A stretch of DNA of 64,000 nucleotides. Origin: Nothophaeocryptopus gaeumannii. Lineage: Eukaryota > Ascomycota > Dothideomycetes > Mycosphaerellales > Mycosphaerellaceae. The notes under the pieces are model-generated. The model was not told the DNA's origin, did not search any database, and was given only the letters and a program-made list of their open reading frames with translations. Shown here piece after piece: positions 41,672 through 51,913 of this stretch. The number at the start of each line of letters is the position of its first letter. Positions within the stretch are counted from its first letter, which is position 1. Position numbers and translations under genes: made by a program. The stretch is from the NCBI GenBank assembly GCA_031771865.1, contig JASISA010000010.1, positions 744,001 to 808,000 of the forward strand, read 5' to 3'.

Positions 41672-42732
41672 CTATGCACTAACACTTGTTCCCCATACGC
41701 TGATCACATCCGTGTACAGGGCTCTTCCACTCCCCTGATTGGCATGAAACACGAGATGTTGCCCATCACAGGCTATACTAGCTCCACCAGGCGCACTCAG
41801 TCCATTAGTCCCATTCTGAAACAATGCATCCTGCCTTGTATATGGCCCCAGATAGCTCGAGCTCGTCGCATAAACCACCTTGTAATCCTCGGTGGCGAAA
41901 CATCCCGAACTAAAGAAAAGAAAATAATTCGATCCGATTTTAGCGAGCGAGGGTGCTTCAACGATTCCGTCATCTGAAGGACCCTGATTATCGATGAGCT
42001 CGGCATATGAGCCTTGAAGTGTCACGCCATCTTTGGCGACGGGTTGAACTCGAAGAGGTGTATGGTTATCCAGAGCGCCACAGACGCCAGTTTGACCCGA
42101 CGGGGACGGGTTCGAGTTTCCATCGACTTTCCAGAGGATGTAGCGTTGACCGTTTTCTGAGTAGCCGGAGGGGTCAATTTCGCCGCCTTCTGTGAGATTG
42201 CAGAACAAAGGAGTGGACTGAGGCGTATAAGGACCAGTGATGTTCGATGATTTTGCTGCGCCTACGCAGTGCTTGCTTCCGTCTTGCGCTGTAGAGGCGG
42301 TGTAATACATGACGAAACTGCCATCGTCTATTTGACTGACATCTGGAGCCCAGGTATTGGGTGCTCCTGTATTGATCCAGCTTGCCAGGTTTGGCATGGC
42401 ATCGTAGGATGTCTTGCCGTCGGATTGGGTCTTCAGTATCCATGTGTTGAAGTCTGGGGATGTTGCGACCTGGATGTTCGCTCCGTCACCCATTGTTGCG
42501 AATGAGTACCAGGTGCTGCCGACTTTCAGGATGGACGGATCTGATCGCAAGGCGTTAGAGAAGTGCTCTAAGCTGCGTTGTGATCGAGCTTACCTGGGAA
42601 ATTCGCTCCATTCATCTTCGGCCCAGCGGGAGCTCGCTTGGTAAGGCCATGATTAGAGAAAGATATCGGGCTACTATCTCCAAGCTTCGAGGGAATAGTC
42701 AATGAAAGTGCGAAAGGAAGTTTCCAAGACAT
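41672..42732 (-). CDS. Glycoside hydrolase family 43 protein
   Basis: Five-bladed beta-propeller glycosidase, class of arabinanases, arabinofuranosidases and xylosidases acting on hemicellulose or pectin side chains. Two exons, 42732-42594 and 42540-41672, with a 53-nt intron; 335 aa. The catalytic trio typical of the clan is visible: Asp47 in FPDPSILKVGSTWYSF (created by the splice), Asp169 in GGEIDPSGY and Glu241 in DDGIVEAPSLAKIGSNYFLFFSSG; TWAPDV is also present. The first 20 residues (MSWKLPFALSLTIPSKLGDS) form a weak secretion signal, and KR at 32-33 could be a Kex2 site. Exact specificity not deducible. Confidence 0.92.
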
Positions 42733-43090
42733 GATGCCTTTTCAAATGATCGTCGACAGGTGCTGTAATCCCTTTGAAAGCGGTTCCTGTATGCCATCAT
42801 CGCAGCTGTAAAACCACTTTCAATATATATTCTCCCATTGTACGATCCCAATCTCAGCGGTGTGGTAGAGTAGCAACAGTAGGAATGTTAGTGCCAGACT
42901 ATGCCACCAGTGTTGTTCACTTGACTGGGCGAAGCATTTATACCAGTGTCCCAAAATGTGCAAACGGCAGTAAAGCTTAACCTCCGCCTCTACATGCCGA
43001 TCCTAAGTTGTAGGAGATTCGCTCGGGTAACGAAACACTGCTCAGCATCTTCGGTATGGAGCGCCTGAGACTACATTACAAGTAGATGCT
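42733..43090. other. Intergenic gap
   Basis: 358 bp between the GH43 start and the 3' end of the broken secreted-protein gene; nothing seen. Confidence 0.4.
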
Positions 43091-44005
43091 TTAGCGTTGC
43101 AACCTTGTGCTGCCTTTGCATAGCTGTTGGATGTCTCTGGCTTCGCTGGAGATATGCCCAACACAAGCTGCAAGAGCTAACACGAAGATGGCGATAGATT
43201 TCGGTGTGATCATGGTGTTATGGGCAGGAGAAGAGGTTGTAGAGGCCGTTGCTGTGGTAGAACTGGCAGTAGACATGCTCGTGATTGCAGGAGCTGCGGT
43301 CGGGGGAGTCTCGCTGCTTGTGGTCTCGTCCGGCATGTTCGAGCTGGTGGTTCTGCTCTCGCTGCTGGAGGCCGCCCCAGTTGTGTACCACCCCCGCCCC
43401 CCCCCCAATAGCTTGTCACAGGTATTGGTGACTGATACGAGGAAAATACCAACGGGTTGTTCGAGTCTGGCCATCCGGCAGGTAGCGCCGATACCATTGG
43501 TGCCGGCACTGTCACATCGGTCATGCCATCAACACTCTTGGTGTTCGCCCAGAGGCAGTTTGAGCGAACAAGAAGTCTCCTATGTTGGGTGCTTCGCCGC
43601 TCGCGCTGGTGTATGTCACTGGGTAGATCTGAGCATGTTTGGTGTTTGTTGTGGCCAAACTTGCCAGAGGCGTAGGAGATCCTTCAGTACAGCTTCCGCC
43701 ATCATTGCTGATACTGGGTTGCAATCCACCTTGTTGGTCACCGACGGACCGACAGCAGATCAGATCGTCCATGTTCAGAGGCATTCCTGGTTCGTGCCGG
43801 AAGATGTTGAACATGGTGTCCATGATGTGTCCATCGCAGCACATGGTCTTGAAGTCGGACTCCTGGGTGCCTGGGTGCCCGTGGTCGCGTTCGCACAACC
43901 TGAAGGACCAATGGGAAACCGGCCCTCTTCAAGAGCATGGACACACCAGTCGTTGATGTTTCCTGATGGACTGGCGGTGGTGATAGACGCGGCCATGCTG
44001 GATTT
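43091..44005 (-). pseudogene. Cysteine-containing secreted/GPI-type protein gene with three frame breaks
   Basis: Minus-strand reading gives a continuous protein pattern only if three shifts are allowed. Order: MAASITTASPSGNINDWCVHALEEGRFPIGPSGCANATTGTQ; a shift at a perfect 8-bp tandem duplication (43863-43870 and 43871-43878); DFKTMCCDGHIMDTMFNIFR...LICCRSVGDQQGGLQPS...GSCTEGSPTPLASLATTNT; a one-base shift near 43570-43580; NCLWANTKSVDGMTDVTVPAPMVSALPAGWP; a shift in a run of ten C on the plus strand (43397-43406); a Ser/Thr-rich stretch; then a hydrophobic end KSIAIFVLALAACVGHI. The layout (CC motifs, Ser/Thr stalk, hydrophobic tail) is that of a fungal surface protein. Either the gene is decaying, or some shifts are assembly errors, the C10 run most likely. 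The 5' end is uncertain. Confidence 0.7.
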
Positions 44006-44108
44006 CTGCGTGATGATACACGGGCTGGGACTTGGGAAGCGAACGAAGAGGTGTCGTGTCCAGGAGCACACCGTGAAAGCTTCGTCTAGTACTTACGGAG
44101 ATTCTTGA

Positions 44109-44878
44109 GATATCATGTTGCACGCTCTCCCGGGTTTTGTCCCGGACAAGATGTTTTCACGCGTTGTGGAACGGCTCGAAGGATACAAACCAATTTAAGC
44201 GCCACACACTACGGAGGCATCAGTGACAGCCTGGACTGCTGCCTCCAGCCAAGGGAGAGCTCTGAGGGGCTCATGTCAACGACTGCATTTAATTTGGTCC
44301 AATCTCTATCGATGGCGAACGAGTTGTTTGTGTTGTCTTTCCGATGCTTGTTGCCATCTTTCATGGGGTGAGCTCAGGATGCTTGCAGGGATGTGTTTAA
44401 TTTTAGATTTGCAACACTCAAATCGGCCAAGCATCTCACTCTGCACTCCTCCACCTCACCTTGCTCTCCCTTTCCTCTCCAACCTGCTCCTCATCACAAG
44501 TCATCCAGAAGTACATTGTCCGCTCCCCTATATTCTCCCAAAGAACGCAGGCAACCTCACGGCCTCAGTGAACAAGTTCAGGGATGGTGGGTGCCTGAGG
44601 AGATGAGCCATTCCTTCGAGCAGACTCCGCCTGTGCATTGGGGCTGGAATGGGGGCGGAGACGGAGCATTTCGACGCGCTACTGCAATGCACAACATTCT
44701 GGTTGGCTGGAAGCGAGCTGTGTGCCCTGTTACACCAGAGGAACTATCTTCAGATCCCTCGAGAGGCTGAAGAGGAAGGTCGATGAAAAGGTAGTGGTAA
44801 GTGTTTTGGATATCTTGTCTCTCACATCTACTCCTTCACGCTCTCTGTTAGCCATCTGTCGCTATATTCCCGCCCAAC
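44109..44878. other. Promoter region of the next gene
   Basis: 770 bp without a supportable gene. Confidence 0.4.
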
Positions 44879-45769
44879 ATGGCCTCTTTCAAGACCTCAG
44901 CCCTCACGATCGGCCTGGAGCTTCTACTGGCCAGTTACGCGCTTGCGGCCTCCGACAGTACATGCTACTTCCCAGACCACTCAGTCGCGACGAACTTCAC
45001 GATCTGTAACGCAGCCGCGACGGAATCACACTGCTGTCGCCCAGCAGATGTCTGCTTGTCAAACGGATACTGTCTTCAACATAACACATACGCGAACCGA
45101 ATAATACGAGGAGGCTGCACGGACCAGACCTTCAGCAGCGCAGCCTGTCCAAGCAAATGCTCCGACACTGCGCCTTCTGTCGCAGTCTCTATCTACCTAG
45201 CATACGACGCTGAGCCCAATGGCAACTTTTGCTGTGTGCGAAACTACAATGTCACGAGCAATGAGTGTGAGGTATCCACTGGAGGCAGCAATGATCCGTT
45301 TCAGTTGGCGGCTGGGACGGTGATCTACGATCGAAGCAAAGGCAGTCTGCTGCCACAAAACTGGACAAGCACGGATGATGGGGATAGCAATGTGGTGACG
45401 GTCACCGCACTACCAACAGGCACTGCTACACCGAGCAGCGGCAACATTACAGCAGTCGCAGCTGGCATTGCAGTTCCACTTGGTGTCCTGCTCATTGCGG
45501 CCCTGGTTGGATGCGGAGTATTATGGAGGCAACTCAAGAAGGCCAAAGCAGCACAAGCTGGAGCAGGATACGTGCATGAGAAGCCGGTTGGAGACAACTA
45601 TTACGGGCAGACCTACGACCACGACGGTACCGCAGCGTCCCCTTATCAATATCAGGCCGTGCCCAAACAACAGGAGCTCCCACCGCAAAACAACGATTTC
45701 ATTGCAGAAGCACCGACAGAACGAGAGATACCCATGGCGGATAGCAGAAGCATCCATGAGGGTGATTAG
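44879..45769 (+). CDS. Cysteine-rich single-pass membrane protein (Mid2-like layout)
   Basis: One exon, 296 aa. Signal peptide MASFKTSALTIGLELLLASYALA, then a cysteine-rich ectodomain beginning STCYFPDHSVATNFTICNAAATESHCCRPADVCLSNGYC, a pattern common in fungal surface proteins, with about fourteen cysteines and several N-glycosylation sites (NFT, NVT, NWT, NIT). A short Thr-rich stalk precedes the membrane helix ITAVAAGIAVPLGVLLIAALVGCGVLW, a basic stop-transfer RQLKKAK, and a 70-residue cytoplasmic tail rich in Tyr, Gln and Pro. Presumably at the plasma membrane as sensor or wall-associated protein; the ligand is unknown. The start is the first ATG and yields a good signal peptide. Confidence 0.85.
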   Translation: MASFKTSALTIGLELLLASYALAASDSTCYFPDHSVATNFTICNAAATESHCCRPADVCLSNGYCLQHNTYANRIIRGGCTDQTFSSAACPSKCSDTAPSVAVSIYLAYDAEPNGNFCCVRNYNVTSNECEVSTGGSNDPFQLAAGTVIYDRSKGSLLPQNWTSTDDGDSNVVTVTALPTGTATPSSGNITAVAAGIAVPLGVLLIAALVGCGVLWRQLKKAKAAQAGAGYVHEKPVGDNYYGQTYDHDGTAASPYQYQAVPKQQELPPQNNDFIAEAPTEREIPMADSRSIHEGD

Positions 45770-45937
45770 GATCCGGGAGCCATATTTCGCAACAGCATTA
45801 CACACTAGTACAAACAAGGATCGTGGTACACACAACCGAATCGAACGCCTCTTTCGAACCCATTCATGTATTTCACCAACGCCGCTTACTGTCGTCGATA
45901 CATCGAGTTCGTGATTTCGTGGAGAATAAGTCCGAGA

Positions 45938-47138
45938 CTACACGTAGTGCTCGTGCTTGTCACGCACATGCCGTCTAAGATCCGCTTTGGTCTCGAAAGA
46001 CTTCCCACAAGCCGCAAAGCCACCAATCTTGCAACGATGTCTTGGACTGTGCTCCGCACGAAGGTGTTTACTTCAAGCACCAAAAGGTCAGCTTTCATAA
46101 TCGGAAACGATCGAACTGGACGACTCACTTCAATTTATTCCTCGTCACAAACCTCTCTCCACAAGTAAAACACCTCAGCCTCGCCCCTTCACGGAAATCG
46201 CTCTCCTCATCCGAATCCTCACTAGGCGTGAATCTCTTCGGTCCAGAGAAGCTACTCGAGTTCGTGCTTCTCACGCTTGGAGCCGTGGGACCTCTCGTGT
46301 TGAGCGGATCAATAAACTCAATTACCTCACATCTCTCCTGTCGAGGAGGCGGAGGGGGAGGTACCCAGACCGGAGATGGCGGGCTAGGAGCTCTCCTCGG
46401 TCCCTCAAAAGATCGCGCTCGCCAGGGAGAGGGTGAGCGGGAGCGGTCTCGACGAGGGAAGCGTTCGCGCCAGGGAGAGGGAGAGCAATAGCGGCGGCGG
46501 GGGAAAGGCGGCGGGGAGGGTGCGGGGCCATGGTGGAAGTGGTCGATTCTGGGTGGTGGTTGAGGAGCACCAGGGCCGAAATGACATGCGAAGGGTTCCG
46601 CTCTTGGAGGAGGTGGTGGTGCGCCGTGGCTGAAAGCGAATGGGTCATACCTGGATGGTTCAGGCTCGTAAGGAGGGAAGCCGCCGGGTGGCAGTGGAGG
46701 TGGTGCAAAACCAAACCCTTGTGGAGGATGAGGCGGTGGTGGCATCATCCCCGGAGCCGGAGCTGACCATTGTCCGCCGCCATATGGCATGCACGGTGGG
46801 ACATTTTCGACGAAAGGAACAGGCTCTTGACCATGAGGAGGGCCCAGGTGAGCGAAAGGGTCTGGGCAGGCATACGGAGGGAGTGGCCCAAGTGGGTCTT
46901 CTGTGATGGGCTTCTTGTCTTTCTTTCCATCTTTCTTCGAATCTGAATTGGGTCAGCAATTGAACCTCGTCCGGCGGCTTGGAGACTCGCTCTTCGAGGC
47001 AGTCTTTGGCTTCAGGCACAGAAAGCCTACCGACGTTGCGAAAACACCGAATAGTATGCCAACAGCGAACAGCACGGCCGCAATCAAGCTCGTCAGCAGA
47101 CCCAGACACGCTCCGAATGGTAACAGCATATCCATCAT
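45938..47138 (-). CDS. C2H2 zinc-finger protein with proline-rich region and probable membrane segment
   Basis: Well-supported part: exon 46942-46129 and exon 46070-45938, with a 58-nt intron. It encodes KKDGKKDKKPITEDPLGPLPPYACPDPF, a 200-residue Pro-rich/Arg-Ser region, then two zinc fingers completed by the splice: RCFTCGERFVTRNKLNKHLRAEH and RCKIGGFAACGKSFETKADLRRHVRDKH, ending EHYV. The 5' end is less sure. The frame at 46942 begins after a CAG acceptor and needs a phase-1 donor; G|GTGTTT at 47048-47047 fits and would add MMDMLLPFGACLGLLTSLIAAVLFAVGILFG, a clear membrane helix (345 aa total from 47138). A membrane-tethered zinc-finger protein would be unusual; the alternative is that the upstream exon belongs elsewhere. 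Confidence 0.7.
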
Positions 47139-48215
47139 GGCTATTGATATGGGCTGACACGGGTTCAGTGTCACTGGCAAGCACTTTCGAGACGTCGCTG
47201 CAAGTTGCGTTAAGATTGAGAATCAGATTGTCAGCTCGAGGTCAAAAATTTTCTCTGGGTAAGAGATACGTCAATCAGGTGATGCGCTCATGCCGGGAAA
47301 TCAGGCTGTGGATGTATGACAGCACGAAGAGCCTATGGTTATGGTAAGGCTGAGGGTGTGCATGAGCTCCCCGCTTTCGTGTGGCACTCGTTGCCTTCTC
47401 ATACTGTTCGCACAAAGCCAGCCGTTGCCAGCCGATCCAATACTTTGTATGGCCCGGTGAAGGCAACCTTCGCAAGGTAGGCCTCACTTTTCAGCTTTGA
47501 TCGTGTGCGGTTCTGCGACCTGCTGCAAGGGCGGCCCGGTCTGTAGCTGCACTGAAGCGGGAAGCTATGCACTGCTGTCGATCTCAACTTGATATACTCG
47601 AAGGATGAAAGATGCCCCGGAAGTCGTACATTTACATTGCATCAAACTTTGTCAGAAACGCAAGTCGTGGCCTTACTGTTCCAACAACAAATGATGGAAG
47701 TTGGAACAGTCTCCTCATAGCAATGCCAAGCCAAGATCGCCGTTACTCTTCAGCCAGAATGAGAAGGTACGACGTTGGCCAATCTGGAAAGAGCAGGCAC
47801 GAGAGGCCATTGAGAAGGAGCACCTACTACTGAGAAGTAACGTTCAGACAAGAAGGAAGGAGTTGACTGCGGCTCTTGCACGTCGTGGCGTCCAATTCTC
47901 TTGACAACGACATCGTCAACACGTTATCGCATTCATACGCTCATCTCAGGGCTATCGCAGATCACCACGCACTCGAAGGCAGATTCACCATGTCGAACGT
48001 CGACCAGCCGCATGGAGATGCCCCCAACACCGGACTTGAGCGCAATTTCTAGGTCAAATTACTTAATTTCTGCGCGGTCGTCTTCCTCCCTGTTATTTTA
48101 GTACATGAATTCTCGGATGTGATCGTCCTTTTGGGGAGGATTCTGGTACGCCCCCTCGCTAATAGGGATATACATGGATCGTTGACTTGAGAAGCTGGGG
48201 CGACTACGAGAAAAG
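47139..48215. other. Intergenic stretch
   Basis: No gene called. A plus-strand frame around 47692-47904 encodes WPIWKEQAREAIEKEHLLLRS..., which looks helical and protein-like but has no ATG. It could be an exon of the following gene or a remnant. Confidence 0.35.
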
Positions 48216-49088
48216 TTGCGGCAATTCTGGGAGTGGTGCCTCTCTGCCCCGCCGCCAGCGTCTGCGCCGTCGACGACAATGCCCAGCGTTTCAAACGAGC
48301 AACAGCGGTCGAGAGAGCATGCGGCTACTCGAACGACTGCGACTCTCACTCGTCGCTCATCGCAAGCGCGAGCCGACATTCACAACGATGCTCCTCATCA
48401 GCAACTCGCGGCTCCTCCGCCTCCCGTAGCCCAGGTCCCAGGTCCTGCGATGATGTCTCCTGCTCTCCCACAGCAAGTTCAAGCGCCTCCGCCAATGCAG
48501 CCTGCTTCAGCGCCCGGAACGCTGCCAATTTCGCAGAGAACACCGTTCCAGAACCAGACAGCTCAGTCACCGCACCCTATTACGGCTCATGCTTTCTCGC
48601 AACAGGTTCAAGCACCTCCGCCATTCCAGCCTGCTCCAGTGGCTCAAATGCAACGACCTCATCTGGGGATGCCGACCTTGGTCGTGCCCGGCGCTGTGCC
48701 GTCTCAGCAAAATGTCGCCCCTTCAACACGTCAGTTCCCTCCAAAGCCGCAGGGTTGGACAATGGGGCCTCGAGCAGCGAGAATTAGCCATATCAAGGCC
48801 TGCGTGCAGATCATCCAGCTGGACCTGGGCGATTGGAAAGCCAACCAGCCTCAAATTCAGCTAATGATAGACGATTTCGATGAGATATGCAAGTTCCTCG
48901 ACCAAGACGACGAGGAAGCCACTTCGATGCACAAACTGGAGAGGAAGAAATGGGCTACGGAATTGCTCGCTGAGACATTGATCGATATCGGAGCAATCGT
49001 TGGACCTGGCCGGCAGAACATTTTGAACAAGTTTGAAGAGGTTGTGAGAGAAATGAGCGAGTTGGGACTTGTGACGTACAGAACCTGA
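48216..49088 (+). CDS. Hypothetical protein, Pro/Gln-rich with helical C-terminal domain
   Basis: Open frame of 290 aa; the ATG at 48279 (MPSVSNEQ) is an alternative start. The first 170 residues are Pro, Gln and Ala-rich and contain an internal duplication, QQVQAPPPMQP and QQVQAPPPFQP, about 40 residues apart. The last 110 residues (ARISHIKACVQIIQLDLGDWKANQPQIQLMIDDFDEICKFLDQDDEEATSMHKLERKKWATELLAETLIDIGAIVGPGRQNILNKFEEVVREMSELGLV) look like a folded helical domain. No family recognised. Confidence 0.6.
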   Translation: MRQFWEWCLSAPPPASAPSTTMPSVSNEQQRSREHAATRTTATLTRRSSQARADIHNDAPHQQLAAPPPPVAQVPGPAMMSPALPQQVQAPPPMQPASAPGTLPISQRTPFQNQTAQSPHPITAHAFSQQVQAPPPFQPAPVAQMQRPHLGMPTLVVPGAVPSQQNVAPSTRQFPPKPQGWTMGPRAARISHIKACVQIIQLDLGDWKANQPQIQLMIDDFDEICKFLDQDDEEATSMHKLERKKWATELLAETLIDIGAIVGPGRQNILNKFEEVVREMSELGLVTYRT

Positions 49089-49982
49089 GGAGCCTCTCTC
49101 TGTCGCTTTCGACGTCTAAACTACCGGGCTCACAGCCAGCAGCATGAGAGGTGTTCCGTCTGCGAGAGAGGGCTCAAGGCTAATCACTTCAGACGACTAT
49201 GCGCACCCGTTCTGGCTCACTGGAGAAAGTTTAAGTAGCGATAAGAACTATCGCATTGGCAATGACCTTGATCAACGGCTTCCCGTATGGAATGACAGCT
49301 TATAGAGACGTCTGATGGTGGTCTGTGCAGCAACTGCCACAGCCGGCTGTCGCTCGCTCGCCAACATCTCTGTACTCCTCACATCTGACGCGCATATTCG
49401 ATTTTACAGTGCCATCTAACCAAACAGTCGGGATCTGCCACTGCTGGTTTTCTCTACTGTCAGCATGCGTGCCTGTCATCTGCCCTACGAGATCCTGCTC
49501 TCTGCTAGAGGCAGACATCGTAGCCACAGTTGTTCTAGATCTGAGTTCTGTTCATTCTGGAGCTCAGTCTAAGCATTGAGGAATCATGAGATCGTTGATC
49601 TTTAGCTGAAGGAAGGGGATGTTAGCAATTTGTAAGGAACAGAAGAAGGTTCATGAGAGCTCTTTCATGCTTGGAACTCAATGCGCATGAATGTTTCTCA
49701 CAGCTCATCGCTTCCGCAGTATCTGACAGTCATCGCATACTGCCGATGAAAGGTTCTCCGTAGATGACGGTGCACATGCATGTTGTTGCACAGACCAGAG
49801 TGAAGTGTCTTCGGCAAGCGCCAAGCCCGAATCACCGGACATGCCTGAGGCGAGAACCAGAAAACCACTTTTCACATGCAATCTTCATTCCTCCAAGCAA
49901 ATTATCAATCATGCCTCGCTGATAAATATCTCTTCACGTGCGACCGTAACCCAAACCCCAGTCCAGTGCACGACAATGCAGG
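49089..49982. other. Intergenic stretch
   Basis: 894 bp without a recognisable gene, upstream of the WD-repeat gene. Confidence 0.4.
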
Positions 49983-51478
49983 ATGGCGACATGGTCCTCC
50001 ATTTGCTCGGTAAACGTGGACCTACCACCTAGCTGCATTGCCTTCTGTCCTTCCCGACCTCACCTATTCGTAGTTGGCACCTACTTCTTGCATCCGAAGG
50101 AACAAGAAGATGAAGTGCCGGTGGACACCAACACTGCAGCTACACAATCCGAGGAATCCGAGGAAGATGATGCTTCGATGGAAACGGCACCCACTAGCCA
50201 AGGCCCGCAAAAGCGGACAGGAAGCCTGATTCTCTACCACCTAGACCAAGATGCAATGTAGGTAAGAACTATCGCGGTCCAACACAACCTTCGCGACCCT
50301 CCATTAACATGCTCGCTGTTCCAGCACTGAGGTATCCACCTCGGCCACGGACTTTGCTGTCTTAGACATCCAGTGGACACGACGTCCCGAACAGCTGGGT
50401 AATCTTCTCGCGGTTGCAACATCAACAGGGGTGCTTGCATTCTATCGTCTGCAAGTCGACGGAGACCGCGAGCATCTCGTCTTATCATGTGCCAAGCAAA
50501 TCACCGACTCCTCGACACTGGTCCTGTCACTCACGTGGCATCCTTTCCGACCGCACGTTCTCGGGCTGACGCTGTCCAACGGATCCGTATGCCTATGCGA
50601 AAGCACAGAAGGCGAGCTCTGGTCTCAAGATGCAGTCATCTGCATGTCCGATATCCACAAGCACGACCTCGAGGCGTGGATAATGGCCTTCACGCCGGAA
50701 TCAACTGATGTCCTCTCCGGTGGTGATGACATGGTACTGCAGTGTTCCCACATCAATGAGCTCCAAGACCGCGCGAGGCTCTGGCAAGATCGCAAACTCC
50801 ATGATGCTGGAGTCACCGCTATCCTCCCTCTTTCCGATACCCTTGTCGTGACCGGGAGCTACGATGACCACATCCGGCTACTATCGTTGTCTCGCATGGG
50901 TAGGAAACAGACTCTCGCATCCCTCAACCTAGACGGTGGTGTCTGGCGCCTGAAATTACTCACATCCGCCGGAGCAGCAAAGATAGCAGTAGGCGGCAAC
51001 ACACCACCACCACCTTCTTCGCACTCGAATAATAGTCGCGCCAAAGACTCAGCCTTGCGAGGCACAGCTACATCTACAAGGTTCGTAGCCGAGAAGCACA
51101 AAAAATCCTTCGCAATCCCTGCTCACTTCTCGAACATTCATTACTGTGTTTGCTGCGAGAAGGCCCCCCATTCCTTCGAGTGACGCAATCTGACATTATC
51201 TCAGCCTCGTACTACTGGCGAGCTGCATGCACGCCGGGACCCGTGTGGTACGACTGGCACGCGATCGGAACCAAGTGTGGAGTTTCGCGGTGTTGGCCAG
51301 ATTCGAAGACCACAAAAGCATGAATTACGGAAGCGACGTGCAACCTGCGCAGCAGCATCATCAGCATCAGCGGGATGTTGAAAATCCGAGGAAGACGATT
51401 GTAAGCACAAGCTTCTACGATAAGTTGATGTGCTTGTGGCGGGTAGATTTGGATGATTTGATTGTGCCAAGCGATTAG
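49983..51478 (+). CDS. DPH7: WD-repeat diphthine methylesterase-like protein (Dph7)
   Basis: Propeller protein of the diphthamide pathway: Dph7 removes the methyl ester from methylated diphthine on eEF2 before the final amidation. Modelled as exons 49983-50257, 50325-51080 and 51205-51478; 434 aa. The first splice is clear. The second (donor GTTCGT at 51081, acceptor CAG at 51204) is the only phase-compatible solution I found and is less certain. Motifs: VDLPPSCIAFCPSRPHLFVVGTY, GNLLAVATSTGVLAFYRL, LVLSLTWHP, VLSGGDDMVLQCSHI, LVVTGSYDDHIRLLSL...LNLDGGVWRLKLL (a Dph7 hallmark), LLASCMHAGTRVVRL and HKSMNYGSDV...TIVSTSFYDKLMCLWR. The acidic insert near 45-80 is unconserved. Confidence 0.82.
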
Positions 51479-51913
51479 ACAGTAGTATGCTAGATCGTCT
51501 TCGGACTCATAGATGGTGTACATAGAGAGAGACTCTTGTGAACCTCGTCGGCGTGTGCCCAACGCTTGCGAACAGCATGCTTATGCAAATGGCCGTCATG
51601 TGAGAGAAATGTTACTGTACAGTGAGTGCCAAATGACTTCGTTCCAAGATCCGAAAAAAATGTGGTATTCCCCAAATCATAAACTCCGGCTCGCTCGCTG
51701 TGCGGATGCGGTGGTACATAAAGAAATGTTCGTTTCCGCTTCGCAAATATCCTCGTTGTCTGTTCCTCTCGGGGAAGATCGTGGCCGCTTCGTTAGCGGC
51801 TTATACGCAAGTGCGTCTGTATCGCCTTGACATAGGTCGATGGTAGGTGCTGTCTTTGGCCCAGGCGCGATGCGATGGGGTGCTCGATATTGATTGCTCT
51901 ATCGCTCGCGACC
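51479..51913. other. Convergent 3' gap
   Basis: 435 bp between two converging genes; nothing seen. Confidence 0.45.

Noticed and set aside
43107..44108. 333-codon plus-strand open frame
   Set aside because: It is the antisense of the cysteine-containing gene. Its residues show no domain, and the minus strand gives CC motifs, a Ser/Thr stalk and a hydrophobic tail.
46953..47180. Joining the membrane exon to the zinc-finger exon at the AG|GTTCAA or GA|GTCTCC donors
   Set aside because: Both leave phase 2, which puts the next exon in the wrong frame. The first also leaves an intron of only about 23 nt.
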